From: M3007 sp964646615
Lineage (GTDB): Bacteria; Bacteroidota; Bacteroidia; Chitinophagales; Saprospiraceae
DNA: 64,000 bases
Direction: 5' to 3'
NCBI GenBank assembly: GCA_964646615.1
Contig: CAZYEV010000065.1
Coordinates: 1 to 64,000 of the forward strand
A program made the position numbers and the translations under genes. This document shows, piece by piece, positions 51,713-60,731 of this stretch (positions are counted from its first letter, which is position 1; each line of letters starts with the position of its first letter). The notes under the pieces are model-generated. The model had not been told where the DNA came from. It saw nothing but the letters and a program-made list of their open reading frames with translations, and searched no databases.

Positions 51713-53092
51713 ATGAAGAGCGCAGAAGTCCTGACAAAGCCCACCGGGGCGCTGACGGCGGAAGAGGTGATCGAGCTGGTGCCCACCCTGAAGCAGATGC
51801 CAGTGGTAGAGGTGGGCGAGCTGCTCATGCGGTTAGACGATCTGGAACTGCCCGGTATTTTAGACCTCTTCGAGCCGGAGCAGCAAGGCTTTATCGTGGC
51901 GGAGTTTCCCATCGAGCGCCAGCTGCTGCTCTTTCAATCGCTGAGCAAGAAGCGGTTTGCGCTCATTTTCGAGCAGATGCCTTCAGAGAGCCGCGCCGAC
52001 CTTTTTCAGCATCTGACACAACAAGAGCAGGCGGCCTTGCTGCCTTACCTATCGAAGGCCGTGCGCGAGGACGTGATCGCCCTGAGCGCCTATCCGCCTG
52101 ATACGGCGGGCGGCATCATGAGCACAGACTTTGCCACGGTGCAGGAAAACATGACCTGTGCTGAGGCCATTGCCAAAGTGCGCCAGGACTCGCCCTCGAA
52201 GCGGACGATTTACTACATCTACGTAACCGACAACAACCAGGTGATGCAAGGGTTCATCACGCTAAAAGACCTGATCATCAACGACCCGCAAACGCTCGTC
52301 AGTCAGGCCATGCATCGGCAGTTTGCCTTTGCTTACGTGGACGAAGACCGCGAAGAGGTGGCGCGCAAGATTGAAAAATACGACCTGGTAGCCCTGCCCA
52401 TTCTCAACCGCAACGACCAGCTGGTGGGCATCGTTACGCACGACGAAGCCCTCGACGTCATGCGCGCCGAATACACCGAAGACATGGAGAAATTCATGGG
52501 CATCACTCAGGCGGCTGCCGAGTTTGACTACCTGAACACCAGCGCCTGGCAGCACTTCAAAAAGCGCTCTTTTTGGGTAGTATCGCTGGCGGCTCTGGGC
52601 ATCGTTTCGGGCATCATCATCCACAGCTACGAGAACGCGCTGACGCAGCTGCTCATCCTGGCGCTGTACATGCCCATGGTGGCCGACACGGGCGGTAACA
52701 CGGGTAGCCAGGCCGCTACCGTGGTCATTCGCGCCATGGCGCTGGGCCAGGTCAGCGTGCGCAACTGGCTGGCCGTAGTGTGGAAAGAGGCTCAGGTCGC
52801 CTTTTTGCTGGCCATCATGTTGGGCCTGTTGGCATACGGTAAGGTGCTCTTCCTGAGCTGGGAAACGGAAATACCGGCCGTGTATAGCCTGAGTAAGATT
52901 GCCTTCGTCATTGCTTTTGCTCTGTCGCTGCAAGTCATCTCGGCCACCCTCATCGGTGCGCTATTACCACTGATTGCGCGCCGTTTGGGCGGCGACCCGG
53001 CCGTGGTAGCCAGCCCGGCCATTACCACGATTGTGGACGTAACGGGCCTGCTCATCTATTTCAGCGTAGCCTCCGCATTCTTTCACCTCTAA
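51713..53092 (+). CDS. mgtE: MgtE magnesium transporter/channel
   Basis: A 459-residue MgtE of normal length. The N domain has LEPEQQ-like DLFEPEQQGFIVAEFP, the CBS pair follows (DTAGGIMSTDFATVQENMTCA and ALPILNRNDQLVGIVTHDEALDV), and the C-terminal membrane domain has five helices with ALYMPMVADTGGNTGSQAATVVIRAMALGQ, the pore-signature region. It carries Mg2+ across the cytoplasmic membrane and is gated by Mg2+ binding in the cytosol. Together with mgtC it argues for a magnesium-related block. Confidence 0.95.
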   Translation: MKSAEVLTKPTGALTAEEVIELVPTLKQMPVVEVGELLMRLDDLELPGILDLFEPEQQGFIVAEFPIERQLLLFQSLSKKRFALIFEQMPSESRADLFQHLTQQEQAALLPYLSKAVREDVIALSAYPPDTAGGIMSTDFATVQENMTCAEAIAKVRQDSPSKRTIYYIYVTDNNQVMQGFITLKDLIINDPQTLVSQAMHRQFAFAYVDEDREEVARKIEKYDLVALPILNRNDQLVGIVTHDEALDVMRAEYTEDMEKFMGITQAAAEFDYLNTSAWQHFKKRSFWVVSLAALGIVSGIIIHSYENALTQLLILALYMPMVADTGGNTGSQAATVVIRAMALGQVSVRNWLAVVWKEAQVAFLLAIMLGLLAYGKVLFLSWETEIPAVYSLSKIAFVIAFALSLQVISATLIGALLPLIARRLGGDPAVVASPAITTIVDVTGLLIYFSVASAFFHL

Positions 53093-53107
53093 ATAGTGCC
53101 TTTTGCC

Positions 53108-54565
53108 ATGAAAAAAGTCCTTCTCCTCCTGTGGGGGGCAGTCCTCCCTTTGTGCGTTCAAGCGCAAAATGCCGACAGCACTGTCGTGCGCGCGCTCCCT
53201 TTCCACATTGACCCCTCGAAGCGAATGCCTGAAGAAGAGATTGCGGAAAAGAAGGAGGGTGTCTTCGTTACCGGCGTGCCGCGCTTCGAATTTGACCCCA
53301 TTCGCGGCTTTGGCGTCGGGGGCAATGTTAACCTGTTCATCAACAACAAAAGGGATGACCCTTTCTTCGAGTACACGCCCTACCGCCACCGGCTGAATGC
53401 CGAGTTTTTCATCTTTCAAAACGGCCGCTTCCGCTATGCGCTCAACTACGATGCGCCCTACATCTTCAACTCCAAATGGCGCCTGAGAGCGGACTTAGTC
53501 CATTGGGAAGACCCTCAGGCCCAGTACTGGGGCATCGGGCGCTCGATGAACCGCCCGCTGCGCTTCCGCGACAAGCGCACCGGCGTAGAGCGCGACTTCG
53601 CCAAACTGGCCGACTACGAAGAAAATCTCGCTCTGGCGGAACAAGGCTCCGACGGCCAATACTACACAGACTTCCACTACAACCACATGGAGCAGCGCGA
53701 ACGGCTGTACAACATCCTGGGCGAACGCACTTTCCTGGGCGGGCGCCTGCGCCTGATGTTCGGGTACGAGGCGCTGTTCACCTCGTTTTCCTCTTACAAT
53801 GGGCGCCCAGCCGAGCAGGCGTTCACCCTCGAAGGGCAGGCCGTGGAGGCCATCAACAACCCTACGCTGGTGGACAAGCAACGGGCCGACGGCACCTGGC
53901 AACGCTTCAACCTGTCGGGCTTTACCAACAGCGAAGACTACAAGTTCACCAGCATGCTGGCCGGCGCACTCATTTACGACACGCGCGACTTCGAGCCTGA
54001 CCCCTCGCGCGGTGTGTTCCTGCAGTACTCCCACGAGTATTCGGCGCCGTGGTTTGGCTCCGATTTTAACTTCAATAAATTGATGGTGCAGGCGCAGTAC
54101 ATCCACACGCTGGCTCAATGGCGCGACAAGCGCAGCCGCCTGACCTTTGCCGGCATGGCTGCCGTGGGGCACATCTTCGGCTCCAACATCAACTTCATCG
54201 AGATGTGGGACCTGTCCAGCCAGGCCGAAGCAGGCGGCATCCTCGTGCTGGGCGGGGCGCGCTCGGTGCGCGGCTACCGCGAGGCGCGCTTCCTGGCTCC
54301 CACTATTGCTTTAGTGAACTTAGAACTGCGCGCCCGCTTCTACGACTTTCGCGTACTGCGGCAGCACATCTCCTTGAGTCTTATGCCTTTCTACGACTTT
54401 GGCAGCGTATGGGATAGCCCCCGCGACATGAACCTCCGCCAGTGGCGCGGCGCTCCGGGCGTGGGCGCGCGCATTGGCTGGAACCTGTCCACCATCTTGC
54501 GCTTAGACTATGGCCACAGCCGCGAAGGCGGGCAGTTCTTCTTTGGGTTCGGGCATATCTTCTAA
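53108..54565 (+). CDS. Omp85/BamA-like outer-membrane barrel protein
   Basis: A 485-residue protein from the ATG at 53108, with a signal peptide MKKVLLLLWGAVLPLCVQAQ. Residues ~60-485 are beta-barrel-like, with alternating hydrophobic residues and a final strand ending FFFGFGHIF (terminal Phe). The GGARSVRGYREARF motif (G/N-x-R-G-Y/F) in the C-terminal third is the Omp85 loop signature. It has no POTRA repeats, so it is of the short type. It lies 15 bp after mgtE, so it may be co-transcribed. Role unknown. Confidence 0.8.
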   Translation: MKKVLLLLWGAVLPLCVQAQNADSTVVRALPFHIDPSKRMPEEEIAEKKEGVFVTGVPRFEFDPIRGFGVGGNVNLFINNKRDDPFFEYTPYRHRLNAEFFIFQNGRFRYALNYDAPYIFNSKWRLRADLVHWEDPQAQYWGIGRSMNRPLRFRDKRTGVERDFAKLADYEENLALAEQGSDGQYYTDFHYNHMEQRERLYNILGERTFLGGRLRLMFGYEALFTSFSSYNGRPAEQAFTLEGQAVEAINNPTLVDKQRADGTWQRFNLSGFTNSEDYKFTSMLAGALIYDTRDFEPDPSRGVFLQYSHEYSAPWFGSDFNFNKLMVQAQYIHTLAQWRDKRSRLTFAGMAAVGHIFGSNINFIEMWDLSSQAEAGGILVLGGARSVRGYREARFLAPTIALVNLELRARFYDFRVLRQHISLSLMPFYDFGSVWDSPRDMNLRQWRGAPGVGARIGWNLSTILRLDYGHSREGGQFFFGFGHIF

Positions 54566-54602
54566 AAAACGGCGGCTCTTCAGCACCTGCGCGGGTGTCG
54601 GT

Positions 54603-54636
54603 GTCTTCTGCGCGCCTTTGAAGGCGCGCAGAAGAC
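54603..54636. terminator. Perfect 16-bp inverted repeat between convergent genes
   Basis: GTCTTCTGCGCGCCTT (54603-54618) and AAGGCGCGCAGAAGAC (54621-54636) are perfectly complementary around TG. It lies between the ends of the Omp85-like and ligase genes and probably ends both transcripts. No clear T-run follows on either side. Confidence 0.6.
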
Positions 54637-54667
54637 GACGCCGAAAGCGGTTGCCCCCCGGCACTGG

Positions 54668-56131
54668 CTACGCAGATGTTCCGGGGGGTCGGTAGGCCTG
54701 TAAAGATCCATTGACCACTAAGGCTGCACAGATGAAAAAGAGCGAGCCGATTTTATCGGTTTCTACAAAATCGTTCATCAGCATGAGCAGGCCAGCGACG
54801 GCGAAGCTGAGCAGCGCGGCCATGACGATGTAGCGCTGGCCGGCATCGCGCAGGCGGTGGTAGGCGCGCTGGCCCCACAGGAGGACGAGCACGAAGAAGA
54901 GCAGAAAGAACGCCAGGCCGGGCAGCCCTTGCTCTACGGCCACCATGAGGTAGTAATTGTGAATGCCGGAGCGCTCAGGGTTGTGGCTGACGTAGGTGCG
55001 GAAGCGGGTAACGGTGTAGTTCTGGTAGTTGAAGTAAAAAGTGCCCGGCCCGAAGCCCATGAGCGGGCGCTCCCGAATCATGTAGGCAGCAGCTACCCAC
55101 CGATAGACGCGCTCCATGACGGAGATATCCTCTAAGCGGGTGGTAGCCTCCAGCAGGTTGTCGAAGCGCTTGTGCGTGATGGTGCGTTCGTAGTTGGGAG
55201 CAAAGAGCAGCCAGTTGTCCCGATACGTAACTAAAGCGATAAAGGCCGTCAGGGCAATGGCTGCAACGAGCAGGGCCACCTGCACGGCGCGCAAGCGCAC
55301 CAATGCGTACAGCCCGACGGCGGCTATCAGGGCCACATAGGCAGCGCGCGTGTAAGCGAAGTTGATGCCGACCAACAGCAAAACCACGCCTGTTGCTAAA
55401 ACCCACCACGGACGCGAATAGCGCCGATAGCGCCGCAAGCCCAACCAGACAAACGGCAGGAAAACCGCCTGAATGCAGGCATAGGCCACGTGATTGCGGT
55501 AAAATGGCCCCATCACGTAATTGACTTCCTCGAACGAGAACCCTTTGCCGGCGTGGCGTGTCAGGATGACCACCACCGTGAGCGCCAGCGGCCCAAAAAA
55601 CCACCACATCAGCTGGCGGACGTCGTGCTCTTTTTGAAAAATATGGCCGGCCAGGAAGAAAAAGACAATGACGTACCAGCCCTTGGCCAACCCGTATTTG
55701 AGCGATACCACCGGGTAAGTGGTGGTCAGGCAGGTAAGGGTCATCCAGGCCAGATGCCCCAGCAGCGCTAAGGTGATGGGATGCAGCAAAAAGCGCCTGT
55801 CCACCGTGCGCCAATGGCGCGCCAGCCATACGACGGCAACCAGCGTCAGCATCCACATGAGCGGTTCCGAAGGCAGGTCGGTGCCCAGTCCGCCGGGCAG
55901 GTCTATTTCCGTAGAGATGGGAATAGCTGCCAGCATGAGGTAGTACAGCCGGCGGAAGTCCGTCGCTGCCAGCCAGCCCAGGAGCACCACTGCGGGGGCG
56001 GCCAATAGCCACCAGGTTTCTAAAAGCGCCGCGGCAGCTGCGCTGACCAACGACACAGCTCCCGTGGTCCATACGAACCAACGGTGCGGGTGAGCCGCTA
56101 ACGGCGAGCGCGTCTGACCAAAGGCGTCCAT
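54668..56131 (-). CDS. O-antigen ligase-like (WaaL/Wzy family) membrane protein
   Basis: A 487-residue protein with about twelve membrane helices and a large periplasmic loop holding FGPGTFYFNYQNYTVTRF and RSGIHNYYLMVAVEQGLPGL. The HN.Y....E.G..GL pattern is typical of the Wzy_C/WaaL family. It would join or polymerise O-antigen or exopolysaccharide units on the periplasmic side. It lies 3 bp after the Wzz-like gene, so the two form a unit. Confidence 0.88.
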   Translation of the reverse strand: MDAFGQTRSPLAAHPHRWFVWTTGAVSLVSAAAAALLETWWLLAAPAVVLLGWLAATDFRRLYYLMLAAIPISTEIDLPGGLGTDLPSEPLMWMLTLVAVVWLARHWRTVDRRFLLHPITLALLGHLAWMTLTCLTTTYPVVSLKYGLAKGWYVIVFFFLAGHIFQKEHDVRQLMWWFFGPLALTVVVILTRHAGKGFSFEEVNYVMGPFYRNHVAYACIQAVFLPFVWLGLRRYRRYSRPWWVLATGVVLLLVGINFAYTRAAYVALIAAVGLYALVRLRAVQVALLVAAIALTAFIALVTYRDNWLLFAPNYERTITHKRFDNLLEATTRLEDISVMERVYRWVAAAYMIRERPLMGFGPGTFYFNYQNYTVTRFRTYVSHNPERSGIHNYYLMVAVEQGLPGLAFFLLFFVLVLLWGQRAYHRLRDAGQRYIVMAALLSFAVAGLLMLMNDFVETDKIGSLFFICAALVVNGSLQAYRPPGTSA

Positions 56132-56134
56132 CGG

Positions 56135-57262
56135 TTAAGCGTCTGCCAGCACCTCCTGCCAGCGCACATCGCGATAAGCATCCGCTACCAGCGCGGCCAA
56201 TACCGTGAAAAAGAAAGCACCCAGCACGCTGGCCAGCACAATCAGGCTGCGCCTGGGGCGGCTTTTGACCGGTGGCGGCTCGGCCGCTTCGACAACCAGC
56301 AAAGCCGGAATATCCGTCGAATAGGTGGACAGTATCTGGTTGTAGCGTTCGATGTCGTAGGTCAACTGCTTGCGCGCCTGATAGTGCATGTCTTGCAGCG
56401 TGGCAATGCGCGGCACGGCCTCGTTGAGGCGGTCCACGGTCAGCACCTCCGCATTGCCCTCGCGCGAGCGCAGCTGCTGGCGTTGTTGCTCGTAGGCTTT
56501 GAGGTTGGCGCGGATGTAGGCGAGCGTATCGCGCGGGACACTGGGGTCTTTTTCCAGTACTTCGAGCCGGGCGCGGTAGCGAATGACTTCTATTTCTGCC
56601 GTCGAAAGTTGCCCGGCTATCTGGGCGCTTTGCGTGCCTACGTCGTAAATACCGTATTGCTCTTGCACACGGCGCAGGCTGTCGGCTAAGCGTTCCAGTT
56701 CCGCCTGTTTGCGCTTCATATTGTTCTCGTAGGCAGCCAACAGCTGGCGCTGGCTTTCTTTGCTGAGGCGCTGGCCAATTTCATTGATTTTATCGCGGGC
56801 AGCATTCGCCATTTCGGCGGCTAAGCGCGGGTCTTTGTCCTCGACGGTGAGCTCTAAGGCGTCGTTTTTGTTTTTCTGTACCTGATAGTGTTTGCGCAGG
56901 CGTTTGCGCACCTTGTATTCGCCGTCGCGTGCCGTGGAGTCAATGTCGTAATGTTCGTAGAGCCGGAAGCGCTCAATCATGAAGTCTTCCACCTCGCGGC
57001 TGCGCGCGATTTCAGCTAAGCGGTCCAGGTCGTGGTCGGAGCCGAAGTAGTCGGTTACCTGCCCTGTGTAGCCGAAGAGCAGTTCGGGGTTGGCTAAGCG
57101 CGGGCTGGTGGGATAGAAGACGGTCTTAGCCTCGTAGTAATTGTCCAACAATAGCGAGACTCCTATGCTGACAAGGAGAGCAGCCAGACAGATGTTTCGG
57201 ATGGTTTTGCGCCAGCGGTATAGCGTCCGGACGACCTCTATCAGGCTATCGCGTTGTTCCAT
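56135..57262 (-). CDS. Wzz-type polysaccharide chain-length/co-polymerase protein
   Basis: A 375-residue protein from the ATG at 57262. An N-terminal helix is at ~22-40 (NICLAALLVSIGVSLLL), a long periplasmic coiled-coil part with KRKQAELERLADSLRRVQEQ follows, and a C-terminal Pro-rich segment AEPPPVKSRPRRS leads into a second helix (LIVLASVLGAFFFTVLAALVA). This two-helix topology is that of polysaccharide co-polymerases. No tyrosine-kinase domain is attached. TATCTTTG at 57306-57299 (minus) is an ideal -7 element. Confidence 0.9.
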   Translation of the reverse strand: MEQRDSLIEVVRTLYRWRKTIRNICLAALLVSIGVSLLLDNYYEAKTVFYPTSPRLANPELLFGYTGQVTDYFGSDHDLDRLAEIARSREVEDFMIERFRLYEHYDIDSTARDGEYKVRKRLRKHYQVQKNKNDALELTVEDKDPRLAAEMANAARDKINEIGQRLSKESQRQLLAAYENNMKRKQAELERLADSLRRVQEQYGIYDVGTQSAQIAGQLSTAEIEVIRYRARLEVLEKDPSVPRDTLAYIRANLKAYEQQRQQLRSREGNAEVLTVDRLNEAVPRIATLQDMHYQARKQLTYDIERYNQILSTYSTDIPALLVVEAAEPPPVKSRPRRSLIVLASVLGAFFFTVLAALVADAYRDVRWQEVLADA

Positions 57263-57298
57263 AGCGTTGTAAGCGTGTGTGTCTGAATGAGTATCGGG

Positions 57299-57306
57299 CA
57301 AAGATA
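57299..57306 (-). promoter_or_regulatory. -7 element of the wzz-ligase unit
   Basis: TATCTTTG on the minus strand, an exact TAnnTTTG match, 37 bp before the Wzz-like ATG. No clear -33 motif is seen. Confidence 0.5.
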
Positions 57307-57360
57307 GGCAGCCCTTCCGGCATGGATGCCTTCGAGGTGGGCATCTATCGGAACGGAGCG

Positions 57361-57390
57361 CCTGACGCCAGAACGCGCGGGGGCGTCAGG
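57361..57390 (-). terminator. Hairpin after the TPR gene
   Basis: CCTGACGCC (57361-57369) and GGCGTCAGG (57382-57390) are perfect complements, 6 nt past the stop of the TPR gene. No T-run follows on the minus strand. Confidence 0.4.
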
Positions 57391-57396
57391 ATGCTG

Positions 57397-58434
57397 CTAT
57401 GCCTGCCACGTATCGAGCAGACGGGCGGCTTCTGCCGAACCCATCTGAGCGGCGGCGCGCAGGTCGAGCGTATATTCAGGACGGCCTATCTGATGCTTGG
57501 CAATGGCGCGATGCAGCAGGCACTCCATGCGGGAGCGCTGGTCTTCGCCCACAGGCATCGAAAGGGCGCGGTCAAAGGCCTCAATGGCGCTGGAGGGGTC
57601 GTTCAGGCCCAGCAAGGCTTTACCCAGCAAATAGGATGCGCGCGGAAGGCGGTAAAAATTGGGGTCTGACTCGCTGAAGTTGCGCTTCAGGAACAGGTTC
57701 AGCTCTTTGCAGGCCTCGGCGTACTTTTTCAAATGCACTAGGCATTCGGCCTTGCGCAACCGAGCCAGCCAGTGAATGGGCTGAAGGGCTAGGGAGTGCT
57801 GGGTCGTCAGGCTGAAGTCCTCGGCTGCACCGGCCCAGTCATTTTTGCGCATGCGCAGCTTGCCCCGCCCGTAGTAGGCATCGGGGTGGTGGGGATTGAA
57901 CGAAATGCTCCGCTCAAAGTCGTGCTGAGCGTCGTCATAGTTGCCCAATTTATAGTTTACGTAGCCGCGGCGCTCATAGGCTAAGGCGTGTTTTTCGTAC
58001 TTTTCTATCGCACGGCTGAGGGCCTGAGCCGCTTCCATTTCTTTGCCCGGCACACCAATCAGCTGCCGACCGCGCAGATACTCCTGCACGGCGACCTTAT
58101 CGGAGACCGGCTCGATGAAGGTCTGTTCCTGTACCCCGTCGTCACCTACACACCAGGCCGCTATGTAGCCCACCGTGGCGTACTGTGCCAACTCGCGGAA
58201 CAGCTCCACCGTCATACGCCAGGACTTCTCCGGCCCCATCAGCTTCTGCTGGGGAATCACCAGAGCGAAAGTCTCCGCCTTCAGCACATCCTCCATCTTG
58301 AACAGGAGGTTGGTCTTGAAATAATTTTCCATGCGCCCCTGCCAGTGGAGCTGCACTTTCTCAAAGGTGCGTTCGTTGCCAAAATCCAGACGCCCTTTGA
58401 AAATAAGCCGAAGAGATGCCTGCTGCGTATTCAT
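57397..58434 (-). CDS. TPR-repeat protein, unknown function
   Basis: A 345-residue protein from the ATG at 58434. The first ~130 residues are unrecognised (LIFKGRLDFGNERTFEKVQL, then LVIPQQKLMGPEKSWRMTVE). From about residue 140 on there are tetratricopeptide repeats: ALSRAIEKYEKHALAYERRG, NYDDAQHDFERSISFNPHHP, YAEACKELNLFLKRN, and DPSSAIEAFDRALSMP. No signal peptide or membrane helix, so it is likely a cytoplasmic scaffold. It is upstream of wzz but has its own hairpin, so a link to polysaccharide synthesis is uncertain. Confidence 0.8.
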   Translation of the reverse strand: MNTQQASLRLIFKGRLDFGNERTFEKVQLHWQGRMENYFKTNLLFKMEDVLKAETFALVIPQQKLMGPEKSWRMTVELFRELAQYATVGYIAAWCVGDDGVQEQTFIEPVSDKVAVQEYLRGRQLIGVPGKEMEAAQALSRAIEKYEKHALAYERRGYVNYKLGNYDDAQHDFERSISFNPHHPDAYYGRGKLRMRKNDWAGAAEDFSLTTQHSLALQPIHWLARLRKAECLVHLKKYAEACKELNLFLKRNFSESDPNFYRLPRASYLLGKALLGLNDPSSAIEAFDRALSMPVGEDQRSRMECLLHRAIAKHQIGRPEYTLDLRAAAQMGSAEAARLLDTWQA

Positions 58435-58882
58435 AATTGCCTGCTGTTTTCCCACAAGGGTGCGCGCCTCCGATAATGGAGAGGCGGTCGGTTCATCTGG
58501 CGGGCGCGCAGCGGTCGGCCATCCGTTGATGGAAAACGCCGCGAGATGATATTGGGGCTATTCCAGACTGCTTTACTGTATCGCCCGATAAGGGGGGGAT
58601 TAAGCATCTTCCGCCCTGAAAAGGCGGAGTACGGGCATGCTTTCAGAATGGGCTACAAATGTCCGATAAATTACACATCTGACCAAGCCGTGGTTAAATT
58701 TTTTTTAAAAAAATTTCGGCGGATGGGCCTTCCGCCCAAACGGATCCGCTTTTAGATGGCGAAAAATGGGCTCATTTCCAAATAAAAAGAAGGCGACCAT
58801 AATTTCGTGGAAATAGTGTTGGCGGGTTTTGGCCGCCGCTCGATATTCGCCCCGTTTTCTGTCATCTCATTCAAATACGACC
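58435..58882. other. Intergenic region of ~450 bp between divergent TPR and acyl-CoA ligase genes
   Basis: No gene is supported. A frame at 58546-58755 has no family-like sequence. The region holds an A/T-only near-palindrome (58694-58716), a hairpin GCGGAT to ATCCGC (58719-58749) followed by TTTT, and a TAATTTCG at 58800-58807 that may be the -7 element for the ligase. Confidence 0.6.
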
Positions 58883-60718
58883 ATGGGCAAAAGGCTTTTT
58901 GAGTATCTCTACGAGCAATTAGAGCAGCACCCCTTAGAACGCGCTTTTGGGCACAAGTGCAACGGCGAATGGCGCTACTACTCTACGGCCGAGATGGTGC
59001 AGATGGTCAACGAGGCCAGTCGCGGGCTGTTGGAGCTCGGTCTGAAGCCTGGCGACAAGGTGGCCACCGTGGTGTATCAGACGTCGCCGGCCTGGGTCGT
59101 GCTGGAGTTTGCGCTATTGCAGACGGGCATTTTGAACGTGCCCATGTACCCGACCATCAGCGCGCGCGAGTACGAGTACATCCTGCGCGAGTCCGAAAGT
59201 CAGTACTGTTTTGTGGGCGACGGCGATCTGTACGACAAAGTGCATGCCGCTCAGCAGCGATTAGGCGGCAGCCTGAAAGAAATTTTTGCCTTTGCCGATG
59301 CGCATCCGAACGCCCGCAGTTGGCAGGCGCTGCTGCAACTGGGCCGCCAGGCACCGCACCGGCAGGAGGAGGTCGAGCGCATTAAAGCCAGCATCCGCCC
59401 CGACGACGTCATGACGCTGGTCTATACTTCCGGCACAACGGGCAACCCCAAGGGCGTCATGCTCACGCACGCTAATGTGGTGTTCAATATCGAAAGCATC
59501 CGCCGCCTGCTGCCCTTCCAGCCGGGCGCTCGCGTGCTCAGCTTCCTGCCCGTCAGCCACATCTTCGAGCGCGCCGCCGTCTATGCCTATACCGCCATGT
59601 GCGGCAGCGTAACGTTCACCGGTACCGACAACCTCGGCGGCGAACAGGGCGACCTGCGCGCCGTTCGGCCCCACTTCTTCACCACCGTGCCGCGCCTGCT
59701 GGAGAAGGTCTATGATAAAATCGTGGACAAAGGCCGCGAACTCCGGGGCCTCAAACGCGCCCTCTTCTTCTGGTCGCTGCGCCTGACCGACGAATGGCAC
59801 TTCGACTATCAGCCCCGAGGCCTTAAGGCCCTCGCCTGGAAAGTGGCCGACACGCTGGTCTTCTCCAAATGGCGGCAGGCCCTGGGCGGCGAAGTGAAGG
59901 CCATCATCACCGGCGCCAGCGCCTGCCCGGTGCGCGTCATGCGCACGTTCAACGCCGCCGGCATCCCCGTGCGCGAAGGCTACGGCATGACAGAAGCCGC
60001 CCCAGCCATCAGCTTCAGCCGCATGGAACCCGGCGGTGCTCTCTTGGGCACGGTGGGCCCCCTGCTCGACGGCGTGGAGGTCATCATTGAGCCGGGCGAA
60101 GGCTTTGGCCCGGGCGAAGGCGAGATACTGGCCAAAAGCCCCGGTGTCATGGTGGGCTACTACAAACAACCCGAAAAGACAGCCGAAGTCATCCGCTACA
60201 TCAACGGCGAACGCTGGCTGGCCACCGGCGATGTCGGCACCTGGGTAGAGGGGCCGGGAGGGCGCAAATTCCTGAAAATTACCGACCGGAAAAAGGAGCT
60301 GTTCAAGACCAGTCAAGGCAAATACGTGGCTCCGGCCCCGCTGGAGGCTGCCCTCAAGGAGCACTTCTTGGTTGAACAGGCTATGGTCGTAGGCGATGAC
60401 TTGCGCTACGTTACGGCCCTCATTGTGCCTTCGGTCGAAGGACTGCGCAGCTGGTGCGAACGCCACAGCATTCCCTGGACGGAGCTGTCTGATATGCTTC
60501 ACCTGCCCGAGGTGCAGCGCCGCTACGAGATGCTGCTGGAGCGCATCAATGCGCATTTTGCGCGGCACGAGCAGATCAAGCGCTTTACCCTGCTGCCCCA
60601 GCTGTGGGAGCCATCAAAAGCCGACGGCTCGGAAGCCGAGCTGACGCCCACACTCAAGCTGAAGCGGCGCGTCATTCTGGAAAAGTTTCGCCGCGAGATA
60701 GAAGCGATGTATCGTTAG
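58883..60718 (+). CDS. Long-chain acyl-CoA synthetase (AMP-dependent ligase)
   Basis: A 611-residue enzyme from the ATG at 58883 (MGKRLFEYLYEQLEQ). The AMP-binding P-loop is TLVYTSGTTGNPKGVMLTH, followed by SFLPVSHIFERAAVY, EGYGMTEAAPAISF, and YINGERWLATGDVG then RKFLKITDRKKELFKTSQGKYVAP. These are the A3-A8 motifs of the long-chain FACS/FadD15 group. It activates fatty acids to acyl-CoA through acyl-AMP. It converges on the prenyl synthase with a 13-bp gap. Confidence 0.94.
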   Translation: MGKRLFEYLYEQLEQHPLERAFGHKCNGEWRYYSTAEMVQMVNEASRGLLELGLKPGDKVATVVYQTSPAWVVLEFALLQTGILNVPMYPTISAREYEYILRESESQYCFVGDGDLYDKVHAAQQRLGGSLKEIFAFADAHPNARSWQALLQLGRQAPHRQEEVERIKASIRPDDVMTLVYTSGTTGNPKGVMLTHANVVFNIESIRRLLPFQPGARVLSFLPVSHIFERAAVYAYTAMCGSVTFTGTDNLGGEQGDLRAVRPHFFTTVPRLLEKVYDKIVDKGRELRGLKRALFFWSLRLTDEWHFDYQPRGLKALAWKVADTLVFSKWRQALGGEVKAIITGASACPVRVMRTFNAAGIPVREGYGMTEAAPAISFSRMEPGGALLGTVGPLLDGVEVIIEPGEGFGPGEGEILAKSPGVMVGYYKQPEKTAEVIRYINGERWLATGDVGTWVEGPGGRKFLKITDRKKELFKTSQGKYVAPAPLEAALKEHFLVEQAMVVGDDLRYVTALIVPSVEGLRSWCERHSIPWTELSDMLHLPEVQRRYEMLLERINAHFARHEQIKRFTLLPQLWEPSKADGSEAELTPTLKLKRRVILEKFRREIEAMYR

Positions 60719-60731
60719 GGAGTGCTGCGTT

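Noticed and set aside
58546..58755. 69-codon frame upstream of the acyl-CoA ligase
   Set aside because: It runs through an A/T palindrome and a hairpin and has no plausible start context or similarity.
59261..60568. 435-codon minus-strand frame opposite the acyl-CoA ligase
   Set aside because: Antisense shadow of a clear enzyme gene, with no recognisable domain.
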